Positions 25,968 through 34,728 of a DNA stretch of 39,985 bases are shown in pieces. The DNA comes from Bacteroidales bacterium (GTDB lineage Bacteria > Bacteroidota > Bacteroidia > Bacteroidales > UBA1715): positions 1 through 39,985 of the forward strand of contig JAQICB010000018.1 of NCBI GenBank assembly GCA_027858745.1, written 5' to 3'. Position numbers and translations under genes: made by a program. A model generated the notes under the pieces. That model made no database searches and was not told the origin of the DNA. It saw only the letters and a list, made by a program, of their open reading frames with translations. The stretch's first letter is position 1, and every line of letters starts with the position of its first letter.

Positions 25968-27350
25968 CTACTGACTTGTAAAACAAGAAATAGGTAATCC
26001 GTGAGCATTGAATATTTCGGGTTGTGCGGTATTGGACCAAGCAAATCGAACATAAACGGGCTTTGCAACCTTTGTAGATTCCACAATAATGGTTTCCTTT
26101 TCTATGTGGGCAGTGGCAGGATAAAACACCCCGTCTGCTCCGGCAAGTTCAAAACCTTCTATCTTTTTCTGTGTTGAATGAAGCCCTTCTGCATGATCAA
26201 AATAAACTACCACCCGATTGCTCGAAATAGTATGTTTTGCATACAAGGGGCCGAAAACGGGTAATTCTGTTTTTCCGTATACCTTATGCAGTGCTATATC
26301 AGCAAAACGTTTTCCGACATCATACTTATTTGTCGGGTGAATATTTTTCAAATCTGTTGTAATATCGCTCGTAACAACCATACCTGTTTGTGGCAAACGT
26401 AATGTTCTTCGCTGAGCATCGCGAATTTCAGCTGCACAAGTAGGACTTTCATTGTAGGTAAAAGGGGCAATTTGTGCAAAATAAAAAGGCAGGGCAGAAT
26501 GCCATTCTTCTCGCCAAGACATAATGAGAGTTTCAAACAATTCATGATAGGTTTCCGGATTTGCGACATTTGTTTCTCCTTGATACCACAACACCCCGGC
26601 AATAGAAAAACGTGTTATTGGTGCAATCATCGCATTATATACCCGTCCGGGTTCACGTGGAGCCCATCCCATTTCAGGAATTTTGCGGGCACTTTCTCTC
26701 AAAACGGGCTTATTCATAATTTTTTGCTCAGGAACCCACACTTCAGCCGGTGTCCCGCCCCAACTAGCATTAACAATACCAATAGGAATGTGTAATTCCT
26801 CGTACAAACTACGAGCAAAAAAATAGCCAATAGCACTAAAATCTATCATTGTTTCGGGCGAACAAGCAGCCCATGAACCGTCTATATCATAATTAGGATT
26901 AGTAGCAGATCGATGAACCACCGAAAAAAAACGAATATTTGGATACTCAGCTTCAACAACTGCTTCCTGAGCATCATCAATCCCGAGTCGAGCAGACCAT
27001 TCCATATTTGACTGCCCCGAACACAGCCACACTTCGCCAATAAGAACATCCTCTAAAACCACTGTATTAAATCCATGAAATGTAATAGTATAAGGACCAC
27101 CTGCATCGGGAGTTTTTAAAGTTGCGGACCAATTTGCCTGATTATTTGTTTCTGTATAAACAACAACAGTATCCCAGCTCGGTATAATTGAAATTTTTTC
27201 ATACGGTTTTCCCCATCCCCACACCGTAATTTCAGAATTGCGTTGCAAAACCATATGATTAGAAAAAACTGAAGGTAATGAAATATTTGCCTGTAAGGAA
27301 TATGAAATCATTACTAATATCATGCATAAAAAAAAAGATTGATTTTTCAT
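25968..27350 (-). CDS. Sialate O-acetylesterase
   Basis: Removes O-acetyl groups from sialic acids (or related acetylated sugars) in the periplasm or at the surface; 460 residues. A signal peptide (residues 1 to about 21) precedes LPSVFSNHMVLQRNSE, the typical N-terminal beta-domain of this SGNH-like family. The catalytic motif CSGQSNMEW contains Ser114; VLWYQGETN (253-261) and NIHPTNKYDVG with His338 complete the expected active-site pattern. It is downstream of the MscS gene (57-base gap) and immediately preceded by an (AT)7 run and a G11 tract on its coding strand. No other sialic-acid genes are in the window. Confidence 0.93.
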   Translation of the reverse strand: MKNQSFFLCMILVMISYSLQANISLPSVFSNHMVLQRNSEITVWGWGKPYEKISIIPSWDTVVVYTETNNQANWSATLKTPDAGGPYTITFHGFNTVVLEDVLIGEVWLCSGQSNMEWSARLGIDDAQEAVVEAEYPNIRFFSVVHRSATNPNYDIDGSWAACSPETMIDFSAIGYFFARSLYEELHIPIGIVNASWGGTPAEVWVPEQKIMNKPVLRESARKIPEMGWAPREPGRVYNAMIAPITRFSIAGVLWYQGETNVANPETYHELFETLIMSWREEWHSALPFYFAQIAPFTYNESPTCAAEIRDAQRRTLRLPQTGMVVTSDITTDLKNIHPTNKYDVGKRFADIALHKVYGKTELPVFGPLYAKHTISSNRVVVYFDHAEGLHSTQKKIEGFELAGADGVFYPATAHIEKETIIVESTKVAKPVYVRFAWSNTAQPEIFNAHGLPISCFTSQ

Positions 27351-27362
27351 ATATATATATAT
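27349..27362. repeat. (AT)7 dinucleotide run reaching into the esterase start codon
   Basis: Seven AT units end in the ATG of the sialate esterase (minus strand). Slippage would change the distance between the start codon and upstream signals. Confidence 0.85.
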
Positions 27363-27375
27363 TTGAATTATAAAT

Positions 27376-27386
27376 CCCCCCCCCCC
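27376..27386. repeat. 11-base C/G homopolymer upstream of the esterase
   Basis: Eleven C on the plus strand (G11 on the coding strand), 26 bases before the esterase start codon and 21 bases after the MscS stop. It is a striking tract in such AT-rich sequence and a candidate contingency locus. The length may also vary through sequencing error. Confidence 0.85.
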
Positions 27387-27407
27387 TCAAGAATTCATCA
27401 CAAATGG

Positions 27408-28682
27408 TTATTCATGAGAAAAATCTCCATTTCGAGTAAAACGATAAATATCTTTTCCCGTTGGTTTTTGAAAAATATCTAAATCAAAAAAGTGCACTGC
27501 CGAAAATAGATGATCGAAAATATCTGCCTGCGTATTTTCATATTCAGCCCACACCGTTGTATTTGTAAAACAATATACCTGAATAGGAATCCCCCTATCT
27601 TCGGTTGCTAATTGACGAACCATAATAAGCATATCAGAACGAACACCTGGATGATTACTCAAATATGCCTGAATATATTTACGAAACAAACCGATATTTG
27701 TCATTCTCCGTCCATTTATCAATACCGACGAATCCGCATTATGTTTTACATTAAATTCCTCAATTTCAGCTTGGCGCGTTTCAATATAATCAGTAACTAA
27801 GGCATATTCTTTATACTTTTCTCGTGTTTCCGGGTCAATAAGACGGACTGTTTGCACATCAATAAACAAAGAACGCATAATTCTCCTCCCACCCGACCGA
27901 ACCATTCCACGCCAGTTTTTAAAACTGTCGGTAACAAAAAAATAGGTAGGAATAGTGGTAATTGTTTTATCCCAATTTCTCACTTTCACCGTCGTTAAAT
28001 ATATTGCAATAACATCTCCATCTGCATTAAATTTCGGCATTTCGACCCAATCGCCTACCTTCACCATATCATTGGCAGACATTTGAATACTTGCCACAAG
28101 CCCCAAAATTGTATCCTTAAAAATTAAAAGAATAACAGCTGAAATTGCTCCAAAAGCACTTAAAAAATAAACAGGCGATTTTCCTAAAATAATCGAAAGC
28201 ACAAATATTCCGGTAATGATATACAGAATTATCCGAATCAACTGAAAATAACTCGTTAGTGGCTTATCTTGAAAAGCCGGACGACTTGAAGACCACAACT
28301 CTGCAACCTTCAAAAAAGCAAAAACAACCGTCATTCCTACAATTATCAAATATACATCAGTTAAGGTAATAACAGTAGGTAGTATAAAAGTAAAATCAGA
28401 AAATATTTGTGGAGCAAAAGCTTTCACAACAAGTGCCGGCATAATATGAGCGACATTATCAAAAACATTATGATCTGCCAACACATCATCCCAGGTAATT
28501 GATGTTTTTTTAATAAAAACATACACATAATGAATAACAATTCTTTTTGTTATCACAAAAATAAGCCATGAAACTATTAGTAATCCGAGCATCAACACTA
28601 ATAATCTGAGATGCATTGCAAAGGAATCTGCCACTCCTACATGCACAAAAAATGATTCAATTATTTGTTCAAAATTTTCCAT
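27408..28682 (-). CDS. MscS-family mechanosensitive channel
   Basis: Inner-membrane small-conductance mechanosensitive channel, 424 residues from MENFEQIIESFFVHVG. A start ten codons earlier is possible but would place hydrophobic residues before an ordinary N-terminus. Several N-terminal membrane spans precede the pore helix and beta-domain: FGAISAVILLIFKDTILGLVAS, then VGDWVEMP, then IYLTTVKVRNWDKTITTIPTYFF. This arrangement resembles the YbdG/YnaI type. The C-terminal cytoplasmic part is intact. It lies upstream of the sialate esterase on the same strand and is divergent from the Rrf2 gene. Confidence 0.92.
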   Translation of the reverse strand: MENFEQIIESFFVHVGVADSFAMHLRLLVLMLGLLIVSWLIFVITKRIVIHYVYVFIKKTSITWDDVLADHNVFDNVAHIMPALVVKAFAPQIFSDFTFILPTVITLTDVYLIIVGMTVVFAFLKVAELWSSSRPAFQDKPLTSYFQLIRIILYIITGIFVLSIILGKSPVYFLSAFGAISAVILLIFKDTILGLVASIQMSANDMVKVGDWVEMPKFNADGDVIAIYLTTVKVRNWDKTITTIPTYFFVTDSFKNWRGMVRSGGRRIMRSLFIDVQTVRLIDPETREKYKEYALVTDYIETRQAEIEEFNVKHNADSSVLINGRRMTNIGLFRKYIQAYLSNHPGVRSDMLIMVRQLATEDRGIPIQVYCFTNTTVWAEYENTQADIFDHLFSAVHFFDLDIFQKPTGKDIYRFTRNGDFSHE

Positions 28683-28738
28683 ATTATATATCAGTTCAAA
28701 AACAACATACAAATTAAAAGAAAAAATTTAAGTCGATA

Positions 28739-28770
28739 CTTGATAAAACAAAAAATATACTATATATTTG
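28739..28770 (+). promoter_or_regulatory. Promoter of the rrf2-cysK operon
   Basis: CTTG (28739-28742) followed after 20 bases by TATATTTG (28763-28770) fits the Bacteroidota consensus. The Rrf2 start is 36 bases downstream. Confidence 0.65.
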
Positions 28771-28780
28771 TAACCTACTT

Positions 28781-28792
28781 ATCCGATAGGAT
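28781..28792 (+). promoter_or_regulatory. Candidate Rrf2 operator ATCC-GATA-GGAT
   Basis: ATCCGATAGGAT has palindromic ATCC/GGAT arms. It lies 10 bases after the -7 box, around the expected transcription start, where a repressor would block the rrf2-cysK promoter. It is inferred from position only; binding is not shown. Confidence 0.4.
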
Positions 28793-28806
28793 TAAAAAAA
28801 TTTGAT

Positions 28807-29253
28807 ATGAAATTAAATACAAAAACACGATACGGATTACGTGCAATAATAGAAATTGCAGCACAAGAGAACAACAAAGGTATTTTACAAAAAACCATTG
28901 CAGAAACACAGGGAATCTCTGTAAAATATCTTGATCAGATAATATCTCAACTGAAAGCAGCAAATCTGATTAGCACAAAAGACGGAAAAAAAAGTGGTTA
29001 TCAACTCACTAAAAATGCATCAGAAATAAGCGTATATGACATTTACAAAGCGTTTAACTCCCCTCTCAAACTAATAGATTGTTTTGATTCCGAATATTCG
29101 TGTGCTAAAATTCCATACTGTGCCTCACATAATTACTGGTACAAATTAAACAAACAAATAATAGATTATATGGAATCGACTAGTCTTGAAACACTCACAA
29201 AAGATCACAAAAAATTAACTAAAAATAATGATGAATTAATGTTTTACATATAA
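28807..29253 (+). CDS. Rrf2-family transcriptional regulator
   Basis: 148 residues. An N-terminal winged-helix (KTRYGLRAIIEIA, then GISVKYLDQIISQLKAANLI, then GYQLTK) is typical of the Rrf2/IscR/CymR family. Three cysteines, Cys92, Cys99 and Cys105, sit where IscR, NsrR and RirA carry Fe-S ligands, here with C-x6-C-x5-C spacing; CymR-type regulators lack them. It starts just after a promoter with a candidate operator and is followed 13 bases later by cysK, so it probably autoregulates and controls cysteine synthesis. Whether it senses an Fe-S cluster, O-acetylserine via CysK, or both cannot be decided from the sequence. Confidence 0.92.
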   Translation: MKLNTKTRYGLRAIIEIAAQENNKGILQKTIAETQGISVKYLDQIISQLKAANLISTKDGKKSGYQLTKNASEISVYDIYKAFNSPLKLIDCFDSEYSCAKIPYCASHNYWYKLNKQIIDYMESTSLETLTKDHKKLTKNNDELMFYI

Positions 29254-29266
29254 AAAATAACCTATT

Positions 29267-30187
29267 ATGAAAATTTACAACGATATAACAGAAACTATAG
29301 GAAATACCCCATTAATAAAATTACAAAAAATAACCGGAAATACAAAAGCTCACATTTTTGCAAAAATGGAATCGTTTAACCCGAGCAGTTCGGTAAAATG
29401 TCGTATTGGTAATGCCATGCTTATTGCCGGAGAAGAAAAAGGTTTACTAAAAAAAGACACGGTGGTAATTGAACCAACAAGCGGAAATACCGGAATTGCT
29501 CTTGCAATGGCATGTGCAGCAAAAGGCTACAAACTAATTTTAACCATGCCGGAAAGCATGTCCATTGAACGACGGAAAATTCTACTTGCATACGGAGCAG
29601 AATTAATTTTAACTCCGGCACAAAACGGGATGAAAGGAGCAATTGCAAAAGCACAGGAAATATGCGATAAAATTGGAAATGCCTATATTCCTCAACAATT
29701 CCAAAACGAAGCAAATCCGGACATACACAAAAAAACAACGGCACTTGAAATATGGAACGACACCGACGGAACAATAGACATATTAGTTGCGGGTGTGGGT
29801 ACCGGAGGAACAATTACCGGTGTTGCGCAGGTAATAAAAGAAAAGAAACCTTCATTTAAAGCAATAGCGGTTGAACCTAAAGACTCAGCGGTTCTTTCGA
29901 GCGGAAAACCGGGCCCACATAAAATTCAGGGAATTGGAGCCGGATTTATCCCGGACATATTAGACCGAGGTATAATTGATGAAGTAATTCGTATTAGCAA
30001 TGAAGAAGCTTTTAGCACTGCAAAAAACACCGCACGACTTGAAGGAATACTCTGTGGAATTTCTTCAGGAGCTGCTATTACAGCAGCAATACAGGTTGCA
30101 AAACGACCAGAAAATAAAGGCAAAAACATAGTAGTTATTTTACCCGACAGTGGCGAACGATACCTGAGCACAAATTTGTTTGATTAA
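29267..30187 (+). CDS. cysK: Cysteine synthase A (O-acetylserine sulfhydrylase)
   Basis: PLP enzyme making cysteine from O-acetylserine and sulfide; 306 residues, normal length. Lys44 in [11 protein letters not shown] binds PLP, TSGNTG (71-76) is the substrate loop, and [10 protein letters not shown] holds the cofactor phosphate. [12 protein letters not shown] and ISSGAA near the C-terminus match CysK rather than cystathionine beta-synthase, and no CBS domains follow. It is the second gene of the rrf2-cysK operon, closed by the terminator at 30222-30253. No cysE or sulfate-reduction gene is nearby. Confidence 0.96.
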   Translation: MKIYNDITETIGNTPLIKLQKITGNTKAHIFAKMESFNPSSSVKCRIGNAMLIAGEEKGLLKKDTVVIEPTSGNTGIALAMACAAKGYKLILTMPESMSIERRKILLAYGAELILTPAQNGMKGAIAKAQEICDKIGNAYIPQQFQNEANPDIHKKTTALEIWNDTDGTIDILVAGVGTGGTITGVAQVIKEKKPSFKAIAVEPKDSAVLSSGKPGPHKIQGIGAGFIPDILDRGIIDEVIRISNEEAFSTAKNTARLEGILCGISSGAAITAAIQVAKRPENKGKNIVVILPDSGERYLSTNLFD

Positions 30188-30221
30188 ACCCATCAAATTT
30201 GTAAGAAACTCTTTTTTATAC

Positions 30222-30253
30222 AAAACCGTCAGTTTACACTGACGGTTTTTTTA
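30222..30253 (+). terminator. Intrinsic terminator after cysK
   Basis: AACCGTCAGT (30224-30233) and ACTGACGGTT (30238-30247) form a perfect 10-bp stem with a TTAC loop, followed by a T run. The remaining bases to 30415 show no gene and no clear -7 box. Confidence 0.92.
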
Positions 30254-30415
30254 TACTTCTAATGCAAAGTGATTTCACAAAAAATCAAAAAGTACACATT
30301 GTTACGCATAAAAATCAGTGTTTTTACTCACTAATACCCATATATACTTGCTTTTTCGATAAAAAAAACTTATTTTTCAATTTAATTAGCTCTGTTTAGA
30401 ACAAATAGTATTTAT

Positions 30416-33400
30416 ATGAAACATTTAATTCGACAAGTAAGCATACTTATATGTATTGCTTGTTTGTATTCTTCACATACATTCGGACAAGTTCCGGATG
30501 CCAACTTTTCAGCAAATGTTACTGAGGAGTGCGGTATTGTATCAGTTAAATTCACTAACCTTTCCACAAATTCTCCAACGACATTAGATTGGGATTTTGG
30601 AGAGGGAAGATCATCAACACTTACAAATCCAACAATCGTATTTACCTCCCCCGGTGAATACACTATTTCACTTACGGCTACAAATGCTTCGGGAAGTGAT
30701 ACTGAAACAAAAGAAGCATATATAAAAGTATATGCAAATCCCGAAGTTGGATTTCTCGCCTCACCTCGCGAAGGATGCACGCCCTTATATGTAAACTTTA
30801 CCGATATTTCCACATCTGCTTTACCCATTACTTCAATAAGTTGGGATTTTGGGGACGGAAGCACCTCGGCTGGCGAAAACACAAATTACACATATATAAC
30901 AGCATCCGATTATTCGGTATCATTAACCGTAACCAATGCTGAGGGATGCTCACAAACATTATCAAAATCAGATTATATTTCTGTTCAAAATGCACCAACT
31001 TCAAATTTCACTATGGATGCATTTGAAAGTTGCTCAGCTCCTTTTACAGTATCATTCACAAATACCTCTACCGGGGCAAGCAGTTATCTCTGGGATTTTG
31101 GGGACGGAAACACGTCAACTGATGCAAACCCCACCCACACATTCACATCTGAGGGTGATTTTTCAGTGAGTCTCACCGTTACAAACGACGTCGGATGCAC
31201 CGATACAAAAGACAGTATTCAAGCGATTCATATAAACACCTTTTCTGCTGATTTCTCCTCACCGAATCAAACAGTTTGTTTGGGAACGGCAACAAATTTT
31301 GTAAACGAATCAAATTTACCTGTGAGTTCAGTAGAATGGGATTTTGGAGACGGGAATACCTCAGCAGTTGAAAACACCTCACATACATATGCTGCCGTCG
31401 GAACATACACCGTAACTCTTTCTGCAACGAGTAGCGCCGGCTGTACAAGCACACAAACACTCACAAATTATATTACCATTAATGATTTACCGGATATATT
31501 CATACAAGCTAATGACAGTATATCCTGTTTAATTCCTTTTTCTGTTAATTTCACCGGACCAACAACAAATATTACTGACTGGGATTGGAATTTTGGAGAT
31601 GGAAATACCGCAACAAATTCAACTCCCACACATGACTATGCTGCCTTAGGAAATTATACGGTAAGCCTTTCTATTACAGATAATAATTCATGTGAAAATT
31701 CACTTACCAAAACAGATTACATTCGCGTTCACGAACCACAAGCCGATTTTACCTCAAATGTTACAAATGGCTGTTTGCCACTTGAAGTTGAATTTACCGA
31801 TGCTTCAACCTCTGAAAGTCCAATTGCTCAATGGGATTGGGATTTTGGGGATGGAAACACAGTAACTGTTGAAGATAATGGCTCGGGAGGATATATTTGG
31901 ACAGAGAACGGCACAATAGTATCAAACGACTCATCAGCCATACATCCAACTCATATATTTGCCGCAGATACCGGACAATATACCATTACGCTTACAATAA
32001 CTGACGAACAAAACTGTACAGACACATATATTGCCGAAGACTACATTGGTGTCGGAGCACCTCCCACAGCACATCTCTCTGCTGTTGATACGGCAGTTTG
32101 TTTTAACGCCATCACCGAGTTTGAGGATACAACATCAAACAGTTTTGCTAACGAATGGATTTGGGATTATGGTGACGAGACAGCTCCTGCATATGTAAAC
32201 ACACCAACACACGAATACGTTTACGGTGACACCGGCACATATACGGTTAAACTTGTCGCCGGACAATATCAATGTTATGCTGATACCATAACAAAAGAAG
32301 ACTACATAACAATTCTACCTCCCGTTGCACAATATACTGTCTCTCCGGGATTTTTATGCGAATCTCCTGATACAATTGAATTTAACAGAGACGAAACCGT
32401 TCTTGCCGACACATACACGTGGACATTTGATGATGGCACAACACTGTTCATTGAAGAAAGTGGTTTGGGTGGATATACATGGAGAGAAAATGGAGTTGAA
32501 ATAGTAAACGACACAACAGCAATTAATCCAAGACATGCATACCAAACTCCGGGGACCTTCTCAACACAACTCAAAGTAGCCAACGCTAACGGTTGCGAAG
32601 ATTCTATGAGCATTGAAATTCAAGTAGACAGTTTACTACTCGGATTTGAACAAACTAATATCGAAACCTGCCAACATTCAGCAATTGAATTTACTGACAC
32701 AACTTTGTCAAATTTTAACATTACCAATTGGGAATGGGATTTTGGTGATGGAAATACGTCTATTGAAGAAATACCCACTCATCAATTTGATGCTTCCGGT
32801 GATTTTAACATAAAACTAAAGATAACAAATGAAATAGGTTGTGTCGACAGTATTACACGTGCGTCTTACATTACGGTAAATGAAGTTCCAAAACCTGATT
32901 TTGATACCACAATAACATCTAAAACTATCGGTTGCGTACCTTTTACCGTCGAATTTGCAGATAATTCAACGGCAACAGCTCCGGATAGTGTTATTTCTTG
33001 GTTATGGAATTTTAATGATGGCACAACACTCCTCATTGAAGACACCACATCTGCGGGTTATAACTGGACAATAAATGGAACTCGTTTTGCAACCGACACA
33101 TCAAAAAACAACCCGACACACATTTTCACAAGCCGGGGCGAATATGACATCAGTCTTACTGCTACCGACTCGAAAGGCTGTGATACAACAATTACAAAAA
33201 TTAATTACATTACCGCATCTATACCTCATCCGGGTATTACCGTAGCTCCGGTAACCTGTCATTATTCTGAAGTTGAATTCACTAATTCTTCTACCGGAAC
33301 AGGTTTAACATACAATTGGTCATTTGGGGACGGTTCACCAAATTCTTCCGTTACAAGTCCATCTCATTCATACTTTGTTACCAAAGATTCTACTATAGAA

Positions 33401-34711
33401 GTTTCTCTGGAAGCTACGGATGTATATGGGTGCGATAGTACAATAACAGAAAGTATTACAATAGCCCGTCCGTACGCATTATTTGAAGCTGATTCAACAG
33501 AAGCTGATTGCCCCCCGTTTATTCCGCAATTTACAGACACTTCCGGCTTATCAATCAGTTTCTGGGTATGGAACTTTGGAGATAGTATTAGTATGGCAAA
33601 CAATACATCAAGCCTCCAAAACCCGCAACATTCGTATAATAAACCGGGCATATATGACGTGCAACTGATAGTAGAAGATGCCAACTCGTGCGTAGACACA
33701 ACTATAAAGGAAAACTATATTGAAGTTGGCGGACCGACGGGAACATTCACCTTCTCGCCAACAGACTCTTGTGCCCCCGCTCCCATTTTATTTGAAGCAA
33801 ATACACAGGATGCAATTGAACATCTGTGGGTATTTGACGATGGGGAAGCTATTTCGGACGACGAAACAATCACATACACATACACACAAGGACGAACATA
33901 TACTCCGGCTTTAGTAATTACAGACATCAACGAATGTGAACAAGTAATAGTGGCAGACGAACAATTAACAATTTATGAAGCTCAAGTTGATTTTACCGCA
34001 CCAACTCTTGTATGTCAAGAACAGACTATTCCTTTTGAAAATATCACCAACTCATCGCACGACATTACAACTTGGTTATGGGAATTTGGCGATGATTCTA
34101 CCAGCATTGAAGACACCGTGGCTCATTTTTATAATTACGGAACATACACTGTTCGGGTAACAGCCTCAATTGAAGAATGTGATTTTATAGAAGAACGAAT
34201 AAACTACCTTTCGGTATTACGCACGCCAAATACTAGTTTTGAAGTTAAAAATCCGGCATATCAATACGAAGAACTTGCATTCACAAACACAAGTGACAGT
34301 TTACCCGTACCGGTAATCACGAATTGGTTTTTTGGCGACAACAATACGGACACAACATACTCGCCAACACATACATATACGCGTGACGGGAACTTCACCA
34401 TAAGACTTGAACAATATACCGTTTCTGAATGTCGTGACACAACATTATTTACTATTACCATACAACGTGATGTTTTACTACCAAATGTGTTCACTCCGGA
34501 TAAAGATGGTGTTAATGATATCTATATGGAAGGTATGGATTTACAACTACAAATAATTAACCGATGGGGACAAGAATTATATAGAGGAAAAGATGGATGG
34601 GATGGTACACATAACGGGAAAAAAGTATCTGCCGGCACATACTTTTATATTGTTGCCCTACCCGACGGGACACTCAAAAAAGGTCCGGTAACCTTATTAC
34701 GTAATGAATAA
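30416..34711 (+). CDS. Giant PKD-repeat surface protein with gliding-motility-type C-terminus
   Basis: 1431 residues. A signal peptide ends near TFGQ. I count 15 tandem PKD-like units, each centred on a W-x-FGDG-like motif and most closing with a Gly-Cys or similar Cys. The next unit opens with a second Cys, suggesting one disulfide per unit. Units 6, 8 and 10 carry an extra roughly 30-residue insertion right after the WDFGDG-like strand (about residues 482-511, 675-706 and 870-900). Residues 1355-1431 (LLPNVFTPDKDGVND, then INRWGQELY, then GTYFYIV) are the CHU_C / type B T9SS sorting signal. The product is an outer-surface adhesin or matrix protein. It is the first gene of a three-gene unit with the PorE-like and PorP/SprF genes. 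Confidence 0.93.
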   Translation: MKHLIRQVSILICIACLYSSHTFGQVPDANFSANVTEECGIVSVKFTNLSTNSPTTLDWDFGEGRSSTLTNPTIVFTSPGEYTISLTATNASGSDTETKEAYIKVYANPEVGFLASPREGCTPLYVNFTDISTSALPITSISWDFGDGSTSAGENTNYTYITASDYSVSLTVTNAEGCSQTLSKSDYISVQNAPTSNFTMDAFESCSAPFTVSFTNTSTGASSYLWDFGDGNTSTDANPTHTFTSEGDFSVSLTVTNDVGCTDTKDSIQAIHINTFSADFSSPNQTVCLGTATNFVNESNLPVSSVEWDFGDGNTSAVENTSHTYAAVGTYTVTLSATSSAGCTSTQTLTNYITINDLPDIFIQANDSISCLIPFSVNFTGPTTNITDWDWNFGDGNTATNSTPTHDYAALGNYTVSLSITDNNSCENSLTKTDYIRVHEPQADFTSNVTNGCLPLEVEFTDASTSESPIAQWDWDFGDGNTVTVEDNGSGGYIWTENGTIVSNDSSAIHPTHIFAADTGQYTITLTITDEQNCTDTYIAEDYIGVGAPPTAHLSAVDTAVCFNAITEFEDTTSNSFANEWIWDYGDETAPAYVNTPTHEYVYGDTGTYTVKLVAGQYQCYADTITKEDYITILPPVAQYTVSPGFLCESPDTIEFNRDETVLADTYTWTFDDGTTLFIEESGLGGYTWRENGVEIVNDTTAINPRHAYQTPGTFSTQLKVANANGCEDSMSIEIQVDSLLLGFEQTNIETCQHSAIEFTDTTLSNFNITNWEWDFGDGNTSIEEIPTHQFDASGDFNIKLKITNEIGCVDSITRASYITVNEVPKPDFDTTITSKTIGCVPFTVEFADNSTATAPDSVISWLWNFNDGTTLLIEDTTSAGYNWTINGTRFATDTSKNNPTHIFTSRGEYDISLTATDSKGCDTTITKINYITASIPHPGITVAPVTCHYSEVEFTNSSTGTGLTYNWSFGDGSPNSSVTSPSHSYFVTKDSTIEVSLEATDVYGCDSTITESITIARPYALFEADSTEADCPPFIPQFTDTSGLSISFWVWNFGDSISMANNTSSLQNPQHSYNKPGIYDVQLIVEDANSCVDTTIKENYIEVGGPTGTFTFSPTDSCAPAPILFEANTQDAIEHLWVFDDGEAISDDETITYTYTQGRTYTPALVITDINECEQVIVADEQLTIYEAQVDFTAPTLVCQEQTIPFENITNSSHDITTWLWEFGDDSTSIEDTVAHFYNYGTYTVRVTASIEECDFIEERINYLSVLRTPNTSFEVKNPAYQYEELAFTNTSDSLPVPVITNWFFGDNNTDTTYSPTHTYTRDGNFTIRLEQYTVSECRDTTLFTITIQRDVLLPNVFTPDKDGVNDIYMEGMDLQLQIINRWGQELYRGKDGWDGTHNGKKVSAGTYFYIVALPDGTLKKGPVTLLRNE

Positions 34712-34728
34712 AGAAAAAAAATAAACAG

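Noticed and set aside
30416-34480. Periodic repeats at DNA level in the PKD gene, which might suggest a CRISPR or tandem-repeat array
   Set aside because: The periodicity follows the codons for the WDFGDG motif in one long open frame; unit lengths vary and there are no constant repeats with unique spacers.
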